Shown: positions 47,047 to 57,774 of the stretch, in pieces | Position numbering within the stretch: position 1 is the first letter of the stretch | Layout: the number at the start of each line of letters is the position of its first letter | Assembly: GCA_030848705.1 (NCBI GenBank) | Contig: CM061240.1 | Location: 125,600,998-125,664,997 of the forward strand | From: Heracleum sosnowskyi | Taxonomy: Eukaryota > Streptophyta > Magnoliopsida > Apiales > Apiaceae | Reading direction: 5' to 3' | Length of the DNA: 64,000 bases | Made by a program: the position numbers and the translations under genes | The notes under the pieces: generated by a model | The model's input: the letters and a program-made list of their open reading frames with translations, nothing else | Told to the model about the DNA's origin: nothing | Databases searched by the model: none

Positions 47047-48908
47047 ATGGCTGATCGTTCTGCTAGCCGTCTTCAGAAGATGAATCAAGCGTCCAAAAGA
47101 GGTATCATCATTCGTTCTCCCACTATGTCATTACAAGATATGATCTTAGAACGTAGTGAAGTATATCCTTCAGTGTCGCATTTAGATTCTTTTAACCATA
47201 GCAATAGATTTCACGATGCTGATGCAATCGCTAATTATAAAAACATGTATAAAATTAGGCCACCCTATAGGTTAGTCTTAGCTGAACCTGGGGACCGTTC
47301 TTGTCATTGGCGCCCAAATGCTCTTTGTATTTATAAGGGAGTCATTGCCGCAGGAGTGCGGTTTCCATTTCACCCTTTCATTCCTCAACTCTTAGCTGAT
47401 GTAGGAATTAGCCCCTGTCAACTTCCTCCAAATGCTTGGAGATTGATTATGTGTTTCATTGTTTTATGTTTAAAAAACAAATTTCCCTTATCTGTCGCCC
47501 TTTTTAGGAAGATTTTTCAGTTTAAGAATAGTTCTTCCACCACTTTGGGTTGGGTTTATATCAGTCATCGACCCACAGCACCCCCCCATCTTTCACCCAA
47601 AATCCATTCCCGACAACAATCCAAAGTGGAGAGATGAGTTTATGTATTTGATTTGGGATGGAGGGGACTGGGGTACCTTATTCCACAACTCATTTAGTAG
47701 AGTTTCGGACGGTAGTCCTGGTGACATAGTTCTGACTGAGGGGGAGGCCCTTGCCTATGCTGAACTCATCAAGGATAACTATGCCACCATGGCTTGGGAG
47801 CTTCTGGACGAGTTTCTACTTAAGACTCTGGGACTTTCAAGAGTTTCTGACAAGGGTAACTCTTTTTCTTACTTTCTTGTAGTTGTATTAAGATTGCCTT
47901 ATACCAATTGTTTTCCTTGACTTTTGTTTGCAGCTGCTGAGTTTATCAACAAGCAAAATGAGCCAGAAGGCGGGCAGACAGCAAGGATCAAGAGGGCTTG
48001 CTTGAAGGATCCTAGGCTGACCGAGCAAGGCCCTGCTATTTTGAGGCCTCATGTGGCTGAGGTAGATGAGGTCGAGGGCTCAACTAAGAGTTCTGTATGG
48101 CGCCCCAACTGGGGGATAAGGAAAAAGGACACCATAGTGGGGGTGTCTGCTCATGCTGTTGAATGGTCACACCATTCATTGACTCCTTGTGACTACAAGG
48201 ATTTTGTTTCTAACTCCACCCTGGAAGGGGCAGAGTGTGCAGGAGCCCAGGCCTTTGCTGCTGTAAGTTTCTTTTTCCTTCTCCTTTTTTTATGCCCCAA
48301 GTTATTATTTCTAACTTGTGTTTTATTTGTAGGCTAATGCAAATTTCCAAGGGGCTTTATTTCAAGCCAAAGCCTGGCGATCATCTTCTGAGGCCAACAA
48401 GGCTAAGTATGATCAAGCCCAGGTGGAGGTTGGTTCTCTTAAAGCTTCCTTGGATCGAAGGGATAAGGAGCTATTGGAGGCTCAAGCTGAGCTGGTCGAG
48501 CTAAGGAAGGGGAAGGATCGTATCATTGATGAGTACTTTGATTCTGCTGAGTATCAGGAGATCATAACTCAGCATGATGATCTTCTTTTCCCTGTCCAGT
48601 TTACTCAAGGATGGGATGAGGCTTTAGCTGAGGTATCGAGGAGAATTCCTGGCTCCCTTACTATTTCTGACTTCCCCAGCCCCCATGCTCCTAATCAGTT
48701 GGAGAAGGCCTTGGCTGGAGTGGATGATATGGATGAGGATGACAGGATTCTCAATCCTGAACATGCCCCCCAGCCTGATGAAGAGTTAGAGGGATCCAGC
48801 TCCGGTGAGGAGGAGTCTGGCGAAGAGGAGGAGGATTCTGGGGAGGAAGAGTCCGGTGAGGAGGAGTCTTCCGAGGATGAGCAAGGAGGGAATGGTGCTC
48901 AACCATAG
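47047..48908 (+). CDS. Antisense additional gene of the Tat element (Transposase_28-like), three exons
   Basis: Exons 47047-47855, 47934-48262 and 48333-48908 have GT-AG borders and join in phase. The N-terminal half contains the 'putative gypsy type transposon' region (Pfam Transposase_28): GVRFPFHPFIPQLLADVGIS, then QLPPNAWRLIMCF and DNNPKWRDEFMYL. The third exon gives a charged coiled-coil segment (LKASLDRRDKELLEAQAELVEL) and a Glu/Ser-rich acidic tail. It lies between pol and the 3' LTR, opposite to gag-pol. Similar antisense ORFs are known from Tat elements; their function is unknown. One problem: in the first exon a run of seven C at 47581-47587 puts the frame out by one base (six C would restore it). 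Either this copy carries a homopolymer frameshift or the sequence has an error. Confidence 0.75.
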
Positions 48909-49215
48909 CTAGCTTTTATTTATTTTATGTAATTCTGCCTTTGGGCATAACTTTTAACTTTATTGAAAGTCATTTATTTTCTTCGTGTCTTTTAATGTTT
49001 TATGTTTGCGTACTTAATTAGCACTTTGAACCATATAAACATCAAGATGCCATGCTTTGTAGAATATTCTTGAAATTGCTGAATGAATATTTAAATTGAA
49101 GAAATGGGTATAACCCTTACATAGTATGCTACTTCTACCTCAAGTTCAAAAACTTGGATTGGTTTCGTCGACCTTATTTCTACTTGTCCTAATAGTGAGT
49201 CCAATTAGGATACAC

Positions 49216-52200
49216 TTAAACATAGTAAACTTTCAAGTTTGCAGCATGCCAAGTTCTAGGCACTTCAATCCCTTCCATAGTTTCCAGTTTGTATGAACCT
49301 CGTCCATATACATTCTTGACCCGATAGGGCCCTTCCCAGTTTGGGGCTAATTTTCCCTTTTGTCCAACTCCAGATGCTTCAATTTTTCTGAGGACCAAAT
49401 CCCCTTGACGAAAGAATCTCTCTTTAACCCTTAGGTTGTAGTAGAATGATGCTCGTTTATGATGTTCAACTATCTTGGCATTCGCCTCATCTCTAACTTC
49501 GTCAATTAGATCTAAAGCTAGCCTCAAGCCTTCTTCATTCGTCTCTGGCTCATAAGCTTCAATTCTAGGAGATGCATGAGTGATTTCTAAAGGAACCACT
49601 GCCTCTGCTCCGTAAGCTAGTAGAAATGGAGTTGCCCCGGTAGTGACTTTGCAAGTGGTACGGTAAGCCCAAAGTATGGGAAGTAATTCGTCTACCCAAG
49701 TGTTTCTGGAGCGCTCAACTCTTTTCTTCAGTCCATCTAGGATAATTCGATTTGCAACCTCAGCTTGCCCATTTGCTTGAGGATGGGCAACAGAAGTGAA
49801 GCGCAACTTGATATCATTCTCATCACAATACTTCTTGAACTCGTCATTGTTGAATTGAGTCCCATTGTCCGTTACCAGGATTCGTGGAATTCCATATCTG
49901 CATATCACACTCTCCCAAAAGAAGTGCATCACTTGCTTGGTGGTTATCTTGGCCAAAGGTTTAGCCTCAATCCACTTAGTGAAATAGTCAATTGCAACTA
50001 TCAGAAATTTTCTCTGTGGACTTGCCATTGGAAACGGCCCAAGTATATCCATTCCCCACATAGCAAAAGGGATAGGTGAGTTGACGGATGTCAACATCTC
50101 AGGTGGTTGTCTAACCACTGGTGCATGCTTCTGGCACCGTTCGCATTTCTTCACATAACTTTTTGCATCAGCAAGCATACTTGGCCAATAGAAACCTAGA
50201 CGAGTAACTTTATGGGCCAAAGCTCTGCCCCCCAAGTGCTGTCCACAAATCCCTTCATGAACTTCTTTCAGGGCCAATTCTGCCTCTTGAGGTCTTAAAC
50301 ACTTCAGGTATGGAATAACAAAAGATTTCTTATATAGGATTCCCTCAATTAGGGCATACCTTAGTGCTCTGACGTACAACTTTCGTGCTTCTGTGGTGTC
50401 ATTAGGTAGCCACCCAGTTTCCAGATGAGCTTTGATGGGATCAATCCAACTACTGGTGATACCAATGGGGGCTACCAATTTTCCACTGATGCTTGGGGTC
50501 TTCAAGACTTGGAAGTATACACTCCCGGCATAATTTTCAATTTCAGAAGAGGCAAACTTAGACAATGCATCAGCCTTCATATTTTCCTCCCGCGGAATGT
50601 GCTCCACATAGCATTCATCAAACTGAGTCATGATGGCTTTGACAAGTTTCAGATACTTAGCCATGACTTCATCTCTGGCTTCAAACTCTCCATTTACTTG
50701 AGAGACAACTAACCTTGAGTCTCCACAGACTTTCAGAGTTTTGACCCTCAGGGCTCCAGCCAGCCCTAAGCCAGCAATCAAAGCTTCATACTCAGCCTCA
50801 TTGTTTGTCGTTGGGAAGTCAAGTTTTAGTGCATACTCTATTATGAATCCGTCAGGACTTTGCAGCACTAAACCAGCTCCACTTGATTTTGTTTTTGATG
50901 CTCCATCAAAATAGAGTACCCAACATTCCTTGGACACCATGTCTTCATCTTTGCTATCCTCCACTACTACCTCCTGCCCCCCGACTTCTTGGTTGTCAAT
51001 GGTACATTCAACCATGAAGTCAGCGAGTGCTTGAGCTTTAATCGCCGTGCGAGGCTTATACTTGATATCAAATTCCCCCAACTCAATAGCCCATTTGATC
51101 AATCTTCCACTAACTTGAGGGCTGTGCAGAATGTTCCTTAGAGGTTGATTAGTTAAAACCTCTATCTTGTGCGCCTGGAAGTATGGACGCAGCTTTCTTG
51201 AGGCCATTATCAAAGCTAAGGCAAACTTCTCTATGGTAGAGTAGTTTATTTCTGCCCCATGCAGGATCTTACTCACATAGTAAATGGGTTTCTGAACCTT
51301 CAATTCCTCCTTTACCAAAACAGCTCCAAGGGCAGTGTCGGATACTGCCAAGTACAGATAGAGGATTTCTCCTGGCTTTGGTTTTGCCAATAGTGGTGCT
51401 TCAGCCATGTATTTCTTCAGGGCCTCAAAGGCTTCTTGGCTTTCAGGTGTCCATTCGAAATTTCTCACATTCTTGAGTGCTTTGAAAAAAGGTAAGCATT
51501 TTTCTCCTGACTTGGAGATAAATCTTCCCAAAGCTGCAACTCTTCCTGTCAATTTCTGCACATCCTTAACAGACTTGGGTGGTTCCATATCTAGGATTGC
51601 CTTGATCTTGTCGGGGTTAGCTTCGATTCCCCTCTTGGAAACCATCAGACCTAAAAACTTTCCTGAGCCAACCCCGAAGGCACACTTCGCTGGGTTTAAC
51701 ATCATCTTGTGGTGCCTCAGCACTTCAAATGCTTCTCGGAGATGCTTTATATGGTCTGCCTTGTCGAGGCTCTTGACCAGCATGTCGTCCACATAAACTT
51801 CCATTGTTTTACCAATCAGTGGTTCAAAAATTTTGTTCACCAATCTTTGGTATGTTGCTCCTGCATTCTTAAGTCCAAATGCCATTACCAAATAACAGAA
51901 AACACCAAAGTCGGTGATGAACGATACCTTGGAGATGTCGTCCTTGTGCATCTTGATTTGGTTGTATCCACTGAAGCCATCCATGAAACTTAACATCTCG
52001 TGCCCAGCAGTGGCATCTATCAAAGCATCAATCCTCGGTAAGGGAAAACAATCCTTGGGACATGCATCATTCAAGTCGGTGAAGTCCACACACATTCTCC
52101 ACTTTCCATTGGCCTTCTTGACCATCACTGGGTTAGCCAACCATTCAGGGAACTGAATTTCTTCAATGAAGCCTGCTTCCAAGAGTTTTTCTACCTCTTG

Positions 52201-54885
52201 CTTGATAGCTTCTTGCCTTTCAGGGGCAAAATTTCTTTTCTTTTGTTTCACTGTCTTCCTCTCAGGATCCACATTCAATTTGTGGGTTATTAATTGGGGA
52301 TCAATCCCTGGCATATCAGCTGCTGTCCAAGCAAATACATCGCTGTTTTCTTGAAGAAAGGATGTCAACTTGCTTTTCATAGATTCAGGTAGTAGAGCTC
52401 CAATGTAGGTGACCTTGTCTGGTTCTCCTGGGATCAAGGGAATGGGAACAAGATCCTCAGCTGGCTTTCCTCTTCTTTCTTCATCGTTTCTGATGTCCAT
52501 GTCCTCAATTGGGAGAACCTGCCCCCCAACTCCATCAGGCCTCAAAGCGGCTACATAACAGCTTCTAGCCATTTTCTGATCACCTTTTTCTTCACCGATT
52601 CCATTCCTTGTAGGGAATTTGATCTTCAAATGATAGGACGAGGCAACAGCCTTAAATGCATGAAGTCCCGTTCTTCCCAGAATTGCATTGTAGGTTGAAG
52701 TCGCCTTAATAACTATGAAATTCAGCATTTGAGTAGACGTCTTCGAACCTTGTCCCATTGTCATTGGGAGTTGAATCGTACCTTCTACCTTCGATTCTAC
52801 TCCATTGAACCCATATATGGGCATGTTTGAGGGTGTAAGCTGAGAGTCAGTGTACCCCATCTTGATGAAAGCATCATGGAACAAGATGTCCACTGAAGCT
52901 CCATTGTCCACAAGAACTCTTTTCGTTTCTGAGTTCCCAATCACAGGTACTATGACCAGAGGGTCATCGTGGGGAAATTTCACTCCCTCAAGGTCTGAAT
53001 CGTCAAAATTTAAAGATACTTCAGTTTTGGCACGCTTCGGTGCTTCTCCAACCACAGTCATCACCTCTCGGGCATAAGCTTTTCTAGAGTTTCTGGAAGG
53101 TCCGGCCGCAGTTGGCCCTCCAAATATCATATTGATGACAGGCCCTCGGGGCTTGGGATTTCGGTCTTGATCATTGTCCCGTCTATCGTAGTCTTTCCTT
53201 TCATAATTTCCTCTCTGACTTCCCTGGTTTCCATCTTTGGTGTACTTACCAAGCTTTCCTCTCCGAATCAAGAATTCAATTTCATCTTTCAATTGCCTGC
53301 AGTCATCTGTCTCGTGTCCAACTTCTTTGTGAAACCGGCAGTATTGGTTTTGATTTCTCTTTGATACATCGGCCCTCATAGGCTTTGGCCATTTAAGGTC
53401 TTCTTCCTTTGCAATCTCCATCAGAATTTGGCTTCTAGGAGCATTCAATCTTGCATACTCCGTGAACTTTGGCCCAAAATTGCTTTTCTTGGGTGGTGAA
53501 TCTGAATCCTTTGATGTCCTAGGATACTTCTCTCTTGCATCATATTCTGGGGCGTCCTTTCTCTTCTTTGAATTTCCATTGCCAGTAGCAATGGGTTCAT
53601 ACTTTCTCATGCTCTCTTCAGCTTTGATGTATTTCCCAGCTCTATCTTGTAGTGACAACATGTTTTCGGGGGGATGTTTAGCCAAAGACCTCCTGAAGTG
53701 GTCATCGGTAGTTCCTTGCTGTAGGGCTATCATAGCCACTTTATCTTCCAAATCTGGGACTTTTATAGCCTCCTTAGTGAATCTACTCAAGTATTCTCTC
53801 AATGTTTCATTCTTGCCTTGTCGAATCGCCATAAGAGAGGCGGAACTTTTCTCATGTATCTTCCCACTAACAAATTGATTGATGAATGCCTTACTTAGCT
53901 CTTTGAAGGATCCAATAGAATTGGGCGGAAGGCGACTATACCAACGTTGAGCCATACCCGCAAGGGTTTGTGGAAACGCCCTACACTTTGCAGCGTCATT
54001 GGCAGGCTGCAACAGTAGTGCATTTGAGAAGGTTCTTACATGATTTGCGGGATCTCCCGTTCCATCATAAGTTTTGATGGCTGGCATTTTAAACTTCCTA
54101 GATATAGTGGCTTTCATTATCTCTTGTGTGAAGGGTGGTGTAGGATCGTCAGGATCTCCTAGGGGCAGCAATACAGTAGGATCTCCTCTTGGGATTTCAA
54201 CCCTTCTGGATCTCGGAGGAGTAGGATCCAGATTAATTACAGGAGTCTTCCCGGCTGCTCTTGCAGCCTCTTCTTCCTCTAACTTCTTTTTGAGTTTTGC
54301 AACCTCTGCCTCATGGGCTGCAATCCTTTCCTGAGTGGTTGGCTCCTTGTTTGCAGTACGTCTCCTTCGTGGGGGATAGTCATCGTCAGTATTGTAATTT
54401 TCATCCTCAGTGTAAGGACCAGAGAAATCGTCTCGATACATCTGACGAGTTTGGGTTTGTCGGTTCAGGGGTTCCAAACCTTGGACGTAAGGGGGCACAT
54501 AGGCCTCATGGTGTACCAGAGTGGTACCACTACCGCCCACCAGGGGTCGAGGGGGCCTGGTATGGGTAGGCATCCCAAGGGTTTGATTCACATATTGAGG
54601 GAGATCAGTAGTATGGAGTTGAAGGCTCCTCGGGGCATTCGTGAGCAGTGGGGAGGTTGTGATCGGTTGCTGTTGAACGGTCTCTTGCGGATTAGATCCA
54701 TGAATGACCATCTGCAGGGGATTCGTCCCTTCAACCGATGTCGGGATTTCCGTTCCTTGAGTGTTGGTGGGGATATTCGCCCCTTCAATGCCAGTAGTTG
54801 GTGGTGGTTGACTTCCATGAGTATCAGCCCCGGAGGTGATAGGAAGTTCTTCAGAAGCTCGAGTTGTTCTTCGCGTGTTTGCCAT
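49216..54885 (-). CDS. Gag-pol polyprotein, Ty3-gypsy Tat lineage, 1889 residues
   Basis: One uninterrupted frame starting 33 bases inside the 5' LTR. Rough regions: Pro/Thr-rich and coiled-coil N-terminus (1-215); gag capsid (about 260-430, with AGMAQRWYSRLPPNSI); a Cys/His segment CRFHKEVGHETDDCRQLK (about 516-533); protease (DNGAS, active Asp about 660); reverse transcriptase (about 870-1060, YVDD at about 1031-1034); RNase H (about 1140-1280); second, archaeal-type RNase H (from about 1322, FDGAS with Asp about 1327); integrase (HLGG and CERCQKH zinc region about 1545-1585; catalytic D1613, D1673, E1709, a D,D-35-E spacing) and a C-terminal region ending in WHAANLKVYYV. All catalytic residues I could check are present. 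The product would package and copy the element's RNA and integrate it. Open frames on the opposite strand here are shadows. Confidence 0.96.
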   Translation of the reverse strand: MANTRRTTRASEELPITSGADTHGSQPPPTTGIEGANIPTNTQGTEIPTSVEGTNPLQMVIHGSNPQETVQQQPITTSPLLTNAPRSLQLHTTDLPQYVNQTLGMPTHTRPPRPLVGGSGTTLVHHEAYVPPYVQGLEPLNRQTQTRQMYRDDFSGPYTEDENYNTDDDYPPRRRRTANKEPTTQERIAAHEAEVAKLKKKLEEEEAARAAGKTPVINLDPTPPRSRRVEIPRGDPTVLLPLGDPDDPTPPFTQEIMKATISRKFKMPAIKTYDGTGDPANHVRTFSNALLLQPANDAAKCRAFPQTLAGMAQRWYSRLPPNSIGSFKELSKAFINQFVSGKIHEKSSASLMAIRQGKNETLREYLSRFTKEAIKVPDLEDKVAMIALQQGTTDDHFRRSLAKHPPENMLSLQDRAGKYIKAEESMRKYEPIATGNGNSKKRKDAPEYDAREKYPRTSKDSDSPPKKSNFGPKFTEYARLNAPRSQILMEIAKEEDLKWPKPMRADVSKRNQNQYCRFHKEVGHETDDCRQLKDEIEFLIRRGKLGKYTKDGNQGSQRGNYERKDYDRRDNDQDRNPKPRGPVINMIFGGPTAAGPSRNSRKAYAREVMTVVGEAPKRAKTEVSLNFDDSDLEGVKFPHDDPLVIVPVIGNSETKRVLVDNGASVDILFHDAFIKMGYTDSQLTPSNMPIYGFNGVESKVEGTIQLPMTMGQGSKTSTQMLNFIVIKATSTYNAILGRTGLHAFKAVASSYHLKIKFPTRNGIGEEKGDQKMARSCYVAALRPDGVGGQVLPIEDMDIRNDEERRGKPAEDLVPIPLIPGEPDKVTYIGALLPESMKSKLTSFLQENSDVFAWTAADMPGIDPQLITHKLNVDPERKTVKQKKRNFAPERQEAIKQEVEKLLEAGFIEEIQFPEWLANPVMVKKANGKWRMCVDFTDLNDACPKDCFPLPRIDALIDATAGHEMLSFMDGFSGYNQIKMHKDDISKVSFITDFGVFCYLVMAFGLKNAGATYQRLVNKIFEPLIGKTMEVYVDDMLVKSLDKADHIKHLREAFEVLRHHKMMLNPAKCAFGVGSGKFLGLMVSKRGIEANPDKIKAILDMEPPKSVKDVQKLTGRVAALGRFISKSGEKCLPFFKALKNVRNFEWTPESQEAFEALKKYMAEAPLLAKPKPGEILYLYLAVSDTALGAVLVKEELKVQKPIYYVSKILHGAEINYSTIEKFALALIMASRKLRPYFQAHKIEVLTNQPLRNILHSPQVSGRLIKWAIELGEFDIKYKPRTAIKAQALADFMVECTIDNQEVGGQEVVVEDSKDEDMVSKECWVLYFDGASKTKSSGAGLVLQSPDGFIIEYALKLDFPTTNNEAEYEALIAGLGLAGALRVKTLKVCGDSRLVVSQVNGEFEARDEVMAKYLKLVKAIMTQFDECYVEHIPREENMKADALSKFASSEIENYAGSVYFQVLKTPSISGKLVAPIGITSSWIDPIKAHLETGWLPNDTTEARKLYVRALRYALIEGILYKKSFVIPYLKCLRPQEAELALKEVHEGICGQHLGGRALAHKVTRLGFYWPSMLADAKSYVKKCERCQKHAPVVRQPPEMLTSVNSPIPFAMWGMDILGPFPMASPQRKFLIVAIDYFTKWIEAKPLAKITTKQVMHFFWESVICRYGIPRILVTDNGTQFNNDEFKKYCDENDIKLRFTSVAHPQANGQAEVANRIILDGLKKRVERSRNTWVDELLPILWAYRTTCKVTTGATPFLLAYGAEAVVPLEITHASPRIEAYEPETNEEGLRLALDLIDEVRDEANAKIVEHHKRASFYYNLRVKERFFRQGDLVLRKIEASGVGQKGKLAPNWEGPYRVKNVYGRGSYKLETMEGIEVPRTWHAANLKVYYV

Positions 54886-54900
54886 GGTTGATGTTGTTTT

Positions 54901-54918
54901 CCCACAGACGGCGCCAAA
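54901..54918 (-). other. Primer-binding site
   Basis: TTTGGCGCCGTCTGTGGG on the minus strand lies immediately inside the 5' LTR end. The TGGCGCCGTCTGTGGG string is typical of plant gypsy primer sites. The matching tRNA was not checked. Confidence 0.75.
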
Positions 54919-55445
54919 TGTTATGGATTAAAAAACGTACCTTATAAATTAAATGCTAGGGTTTATGAGCGTTCAAGCTTTTATGACTGTTCTTGTGTTT
55001 CGGGACTAAATCGGTCCTCACAAGATGCCTACGTATCTCTGCTGTATAGAGAATCAAGTCAATAAAACGTAGTTCTTGGATGAGGGACGTGGGTCCTTAT
55101 ATAGGCGTCTGGAGCCTTATATTTAGAGTAAGTTTAGGAGACTAAACTGATAAGATTTGTAATTGATAACTGATTAGGAGTATATTACTTGGCTGGCAAG
55201 TATTATCCTTATCTGATAAGTGTTATGACTCATCATATTATTTGATTGGGATTCTGGATCCTTCTATGAAGATTTTATTATATTTTGGACTCATTTAATG
55301 AGCTGATAATTTCCCTTATTTATTAATTACGAAATTAATAAATAATTAGGGTTTCGGGCCTTTTGTCGGGCCTAATTCTTTGACCAAACTAGGTCTAATT
55401 AATATATCATTAATTATTTCTAGGGTTATATTTCGACCTATATCA
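54919..55445 (-). repeat. Gypsy 5' LTR (right), 527 bp
   Basis: Apparently identical to 45211-45737. Contains the same TATA-like CTATATAAGG at 55095-55104 (minus strand), which would drive the genomic RNA. Confidence 0.95.
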
Positions 55446-55668
55446 GTGATATGTGTAGAACTAGATTTACTGATCCACGAACTAATATTTGGATCATAAA
55501 TCGAATTTCATTTGTGGAAAACAATCTTTTTCGATTCACTTTTGCAAGATATAAAATATATACTTCAGGACAAATACCTTATTTTATCGCAAGTAATATT
55601 GAAATTCTTTTCTTTTTCTTTTGTTAAGTAAATATTGGACATTCGTTTTTCAAACACTCCTTTATCAT

Positions 55669-56170
55669 TAGGGTTGTAATTTGAATGGAGTCGAGTCGGG
55701 TCTTCATGAAAAAAGATCGAGCAATTAAATAAACGAGCCGAGTTGAGTCGCTCGTTTAAGTAAATAAGTTCAAAACTTCTAACCGAACTTGACTCGTTTA
55801 ATGAATAAGTCGAGTCGGGTTTACTCGCGAGCCAAAGGAGTTGGGTTTAAACGAGCCGAGCCGGGAATACTCGTGAGCTCAACAAATTAAAAACATTAAA
55901 AATATAAAATAATTTCACTAATTTCCATTATTTAAATAATAAAAATAAATTTTAATAATTTTTTGTTTGAAATTATAAATGAGTTCGAGTTCGAACTCGA
56001 GCCGAGTTGAGTTTTCGAATTTCAAACTCAATTTAGTCGAGTTCGACACACACTCGACTCGACTCGACTCGACTCGTTTAAGTAAACGAGCTTGAACTTG
56101 TGTTCGAACACTAATAAACGAATTCGAGTTAGAGCGGCTCTCGAGCCGACCAACTCGAATTACAGCTCTA
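55669..56170. mobile_element. hAT-like GAGTCGAG-rich element, 502 bp
   Basis: Ends TAGGGTTGTAATTTGAATGG and, as reverse complement of the right end, TAGAGCTGTAATTCGAGTTG. Flanking 8-mers TTTATCAT and TTTATCAC agree at seven of eight. Full of GAGTCGAGT / GAGCCGAG motifs, related to 12571-16829 and 16917-18048. Non-coding. It lies about 220 bp beyond the gypsy element. Confidence 0.75.
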
Positions 56171-56178
56171 TTTATCAC

Positions 56179-57236
56179 ACTACTTGCCAAAAACACACGT
56201 CATCAATTTTTACGAATGGGGAACCGCGTCGAGTTTTTGAATGTCTCTTAGTCTGTCGAGAATTTAATAGGTTGATTAATAGAGAATTTTTTTATTTTGT
56301 AATATTTGTAAACCTAAAATTTCAGTACTCCCTTTACGTTTCATTTTAAAATACCTGATGCGTCTGAAACGTGTGTCAATCAGCAGCCATACAATGTTAG
56401 AGCAATTTCGATGCAATGTTAAATTAGGATAATACGCAGTTTGGTTTGATGGAAGGTAAAAATCGGATTAAATTGTATGTACTGATTATTCAAAATCTTT
56501 AACCACAAACACAAGTGCAGTTGCAGTCAACCACGATATTTTTAACTGTAAATTTGATGTTGGAGCGGTTTAATTTGCGGTTCAGTCGCGTATTATAAAT
56601 TATGTAATAAACTAATTATAAATATTTTTAATTCAAATAAAGTAATTGTATATAATGTTTTAAAAATATTTTTTAAGCCAAAGAGCATTGTTGTTAATAA
56701 AGAAAAGATCTTGCCAAGTTATGTTATTTAAGTACTCTCGTTGATAAACACGAATGAAAAGATATGTTAAATTTTTAGTTAAAATTTAAGCGATTCATCA
56801 ATTATGATGATTCTACACTAATTTGTGTTAAGAATTAACTTCAGCCTTTTACTTTTACTCGTATTTTAAAATGTATTAAATATATAATTTATTTCATGAA
56901 TTCTTTTTAAAATTTTCTTTCAAAACTTAAGAAATTTTTTTGTGTATTTATAATTTCAGTGCGCCTACTGAGTTTTCCAATATTAAAATGTGTCACCATG
57001 ATTACTATTCCGGTCGAGATTTAGGCTACTTTTTCCTTTGAAATGACCTACTCCAGATGAGTCCCGTCATGCCACTTACTGTTCAATCATATCAACCTGC
57101 AGGTGCATTTTTTTAATTTTAACAACTGCGTCTGCAACATGTCATAGGGCTTCTCAATTTTGAATTTTATTTTATTTTAAGCAGGTATTGAAGTCATCAT
57201 TGCGGTAGTTTCTTTCTTTCTTTTTTTGTTAAATAA
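56179..57236. other. Intergenic, no gene recognised
   Basis: AT-rich spacer. A lone Stowaway-like end (ACTCCCTTTACGTTTCATTT near 56325) has no visible partner. Confidence 0.45.
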
Positions 57237-57320
57237 AAACACTTCCAACAAGGTTACCCATCGTAGTAGTGCTCCATCCCGAACACACTTAACTTTTGAG
57301 TTTTGATTGATATATTACCA
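57237..57320 (-). repeat. Decayed 5S-rRNA-like segment
   Basis: The plus strand reads ACACTTCCAACAAGGTTACC, CATCGTAGTAGTGCTCCATC, then CGAACACACTTAACTTTTGAG and TTTTGATTGAT. Aligned to the reverse complement of plant 5S rRNA, it follows the 3' half through the internal control region (AGTTAAGCGTGCT, GGATGGGTGACCT) with many changes. It is too diverged to be a 5S gene. 5S-derived sequence occurs in plant Cassandra-type LTRs, which is one possible origin. Based on remembered 5S sequence. Confidence 0.5.
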
Positions 57321-57766
57321 CTCGATCAGGAATGCCACAAGTTTCTTTCACAGATTAAAGAACTTTTGTTTAAGACATAGGTTAAAACAATCAAGATTTC
57401 ATAGTAACAGATATATCTAGATTACAGGAATAGATATCAATTAATCAAGTAGTTTAATTCGGACCACAAAGAATATAAATATCTGTTTTCCTTGATATTA
57501 CAAAATTAAATCCAAAGGTGTTTTCTTTTTCTTCTGCAAAATGTTTATTAAGTTGGCCTTCAAATTAGACAAAAAGAACTAGTATATCTGAAAGCATGGC
57601 CAGAATAGGTTAGAAAAAAAAAAACATGGCCGGAATGTATTATGTGGGCCTTAATTTGAATGTGCCATAGGCCTGGCCCAAACTAAATTTTCATGTGAAG
57701 GTCTTTTTTTGAAGTCCTTAAACTTGAACCCAAGCCCAATTATAAGTAGCAACTTGACAGGGGTGT
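57321..57766. other. Intergenic, no gene recognised
   Basis: AT-rich spacer without supported features. Confidence 0.45.
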
Positions 57767-57774
57767 ATTAGCAG

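Larger units (their letters stand above)
45211..55445 (-). mobile_element. Intact Ty3-gypsy (Tat-lineage) LTR retrotransposon, 10.2 kb
   Basis: Two 527-bp LTRs (45211-45737 and 54919-55445) flank an interior read on the minus strand. The 5-bp duplication GTGAT is perfect (45206-45210 and 55446-55450). A primer-binding-type sequence directly follows the 5' LTR and a purine tract directly precedes the 3' LTR. Gag-pol is one open frame with an additional archaeal-type RNase H between RNase H and integrase, the mark of the Tat lineage. Between pol and the 3' LTR lies a spliced gene on the opposite strand, as described for some Tat elements such as Grande. By eye I saw no mismatch between the LTRs, implying a very recent insertion. 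Confidence 0.95.

Noticed and set aside
49765..54891. Many plus-strand frames of 60-192 codons
   Set aside because: All are shadows of the gag-pol frame on the minus strand.
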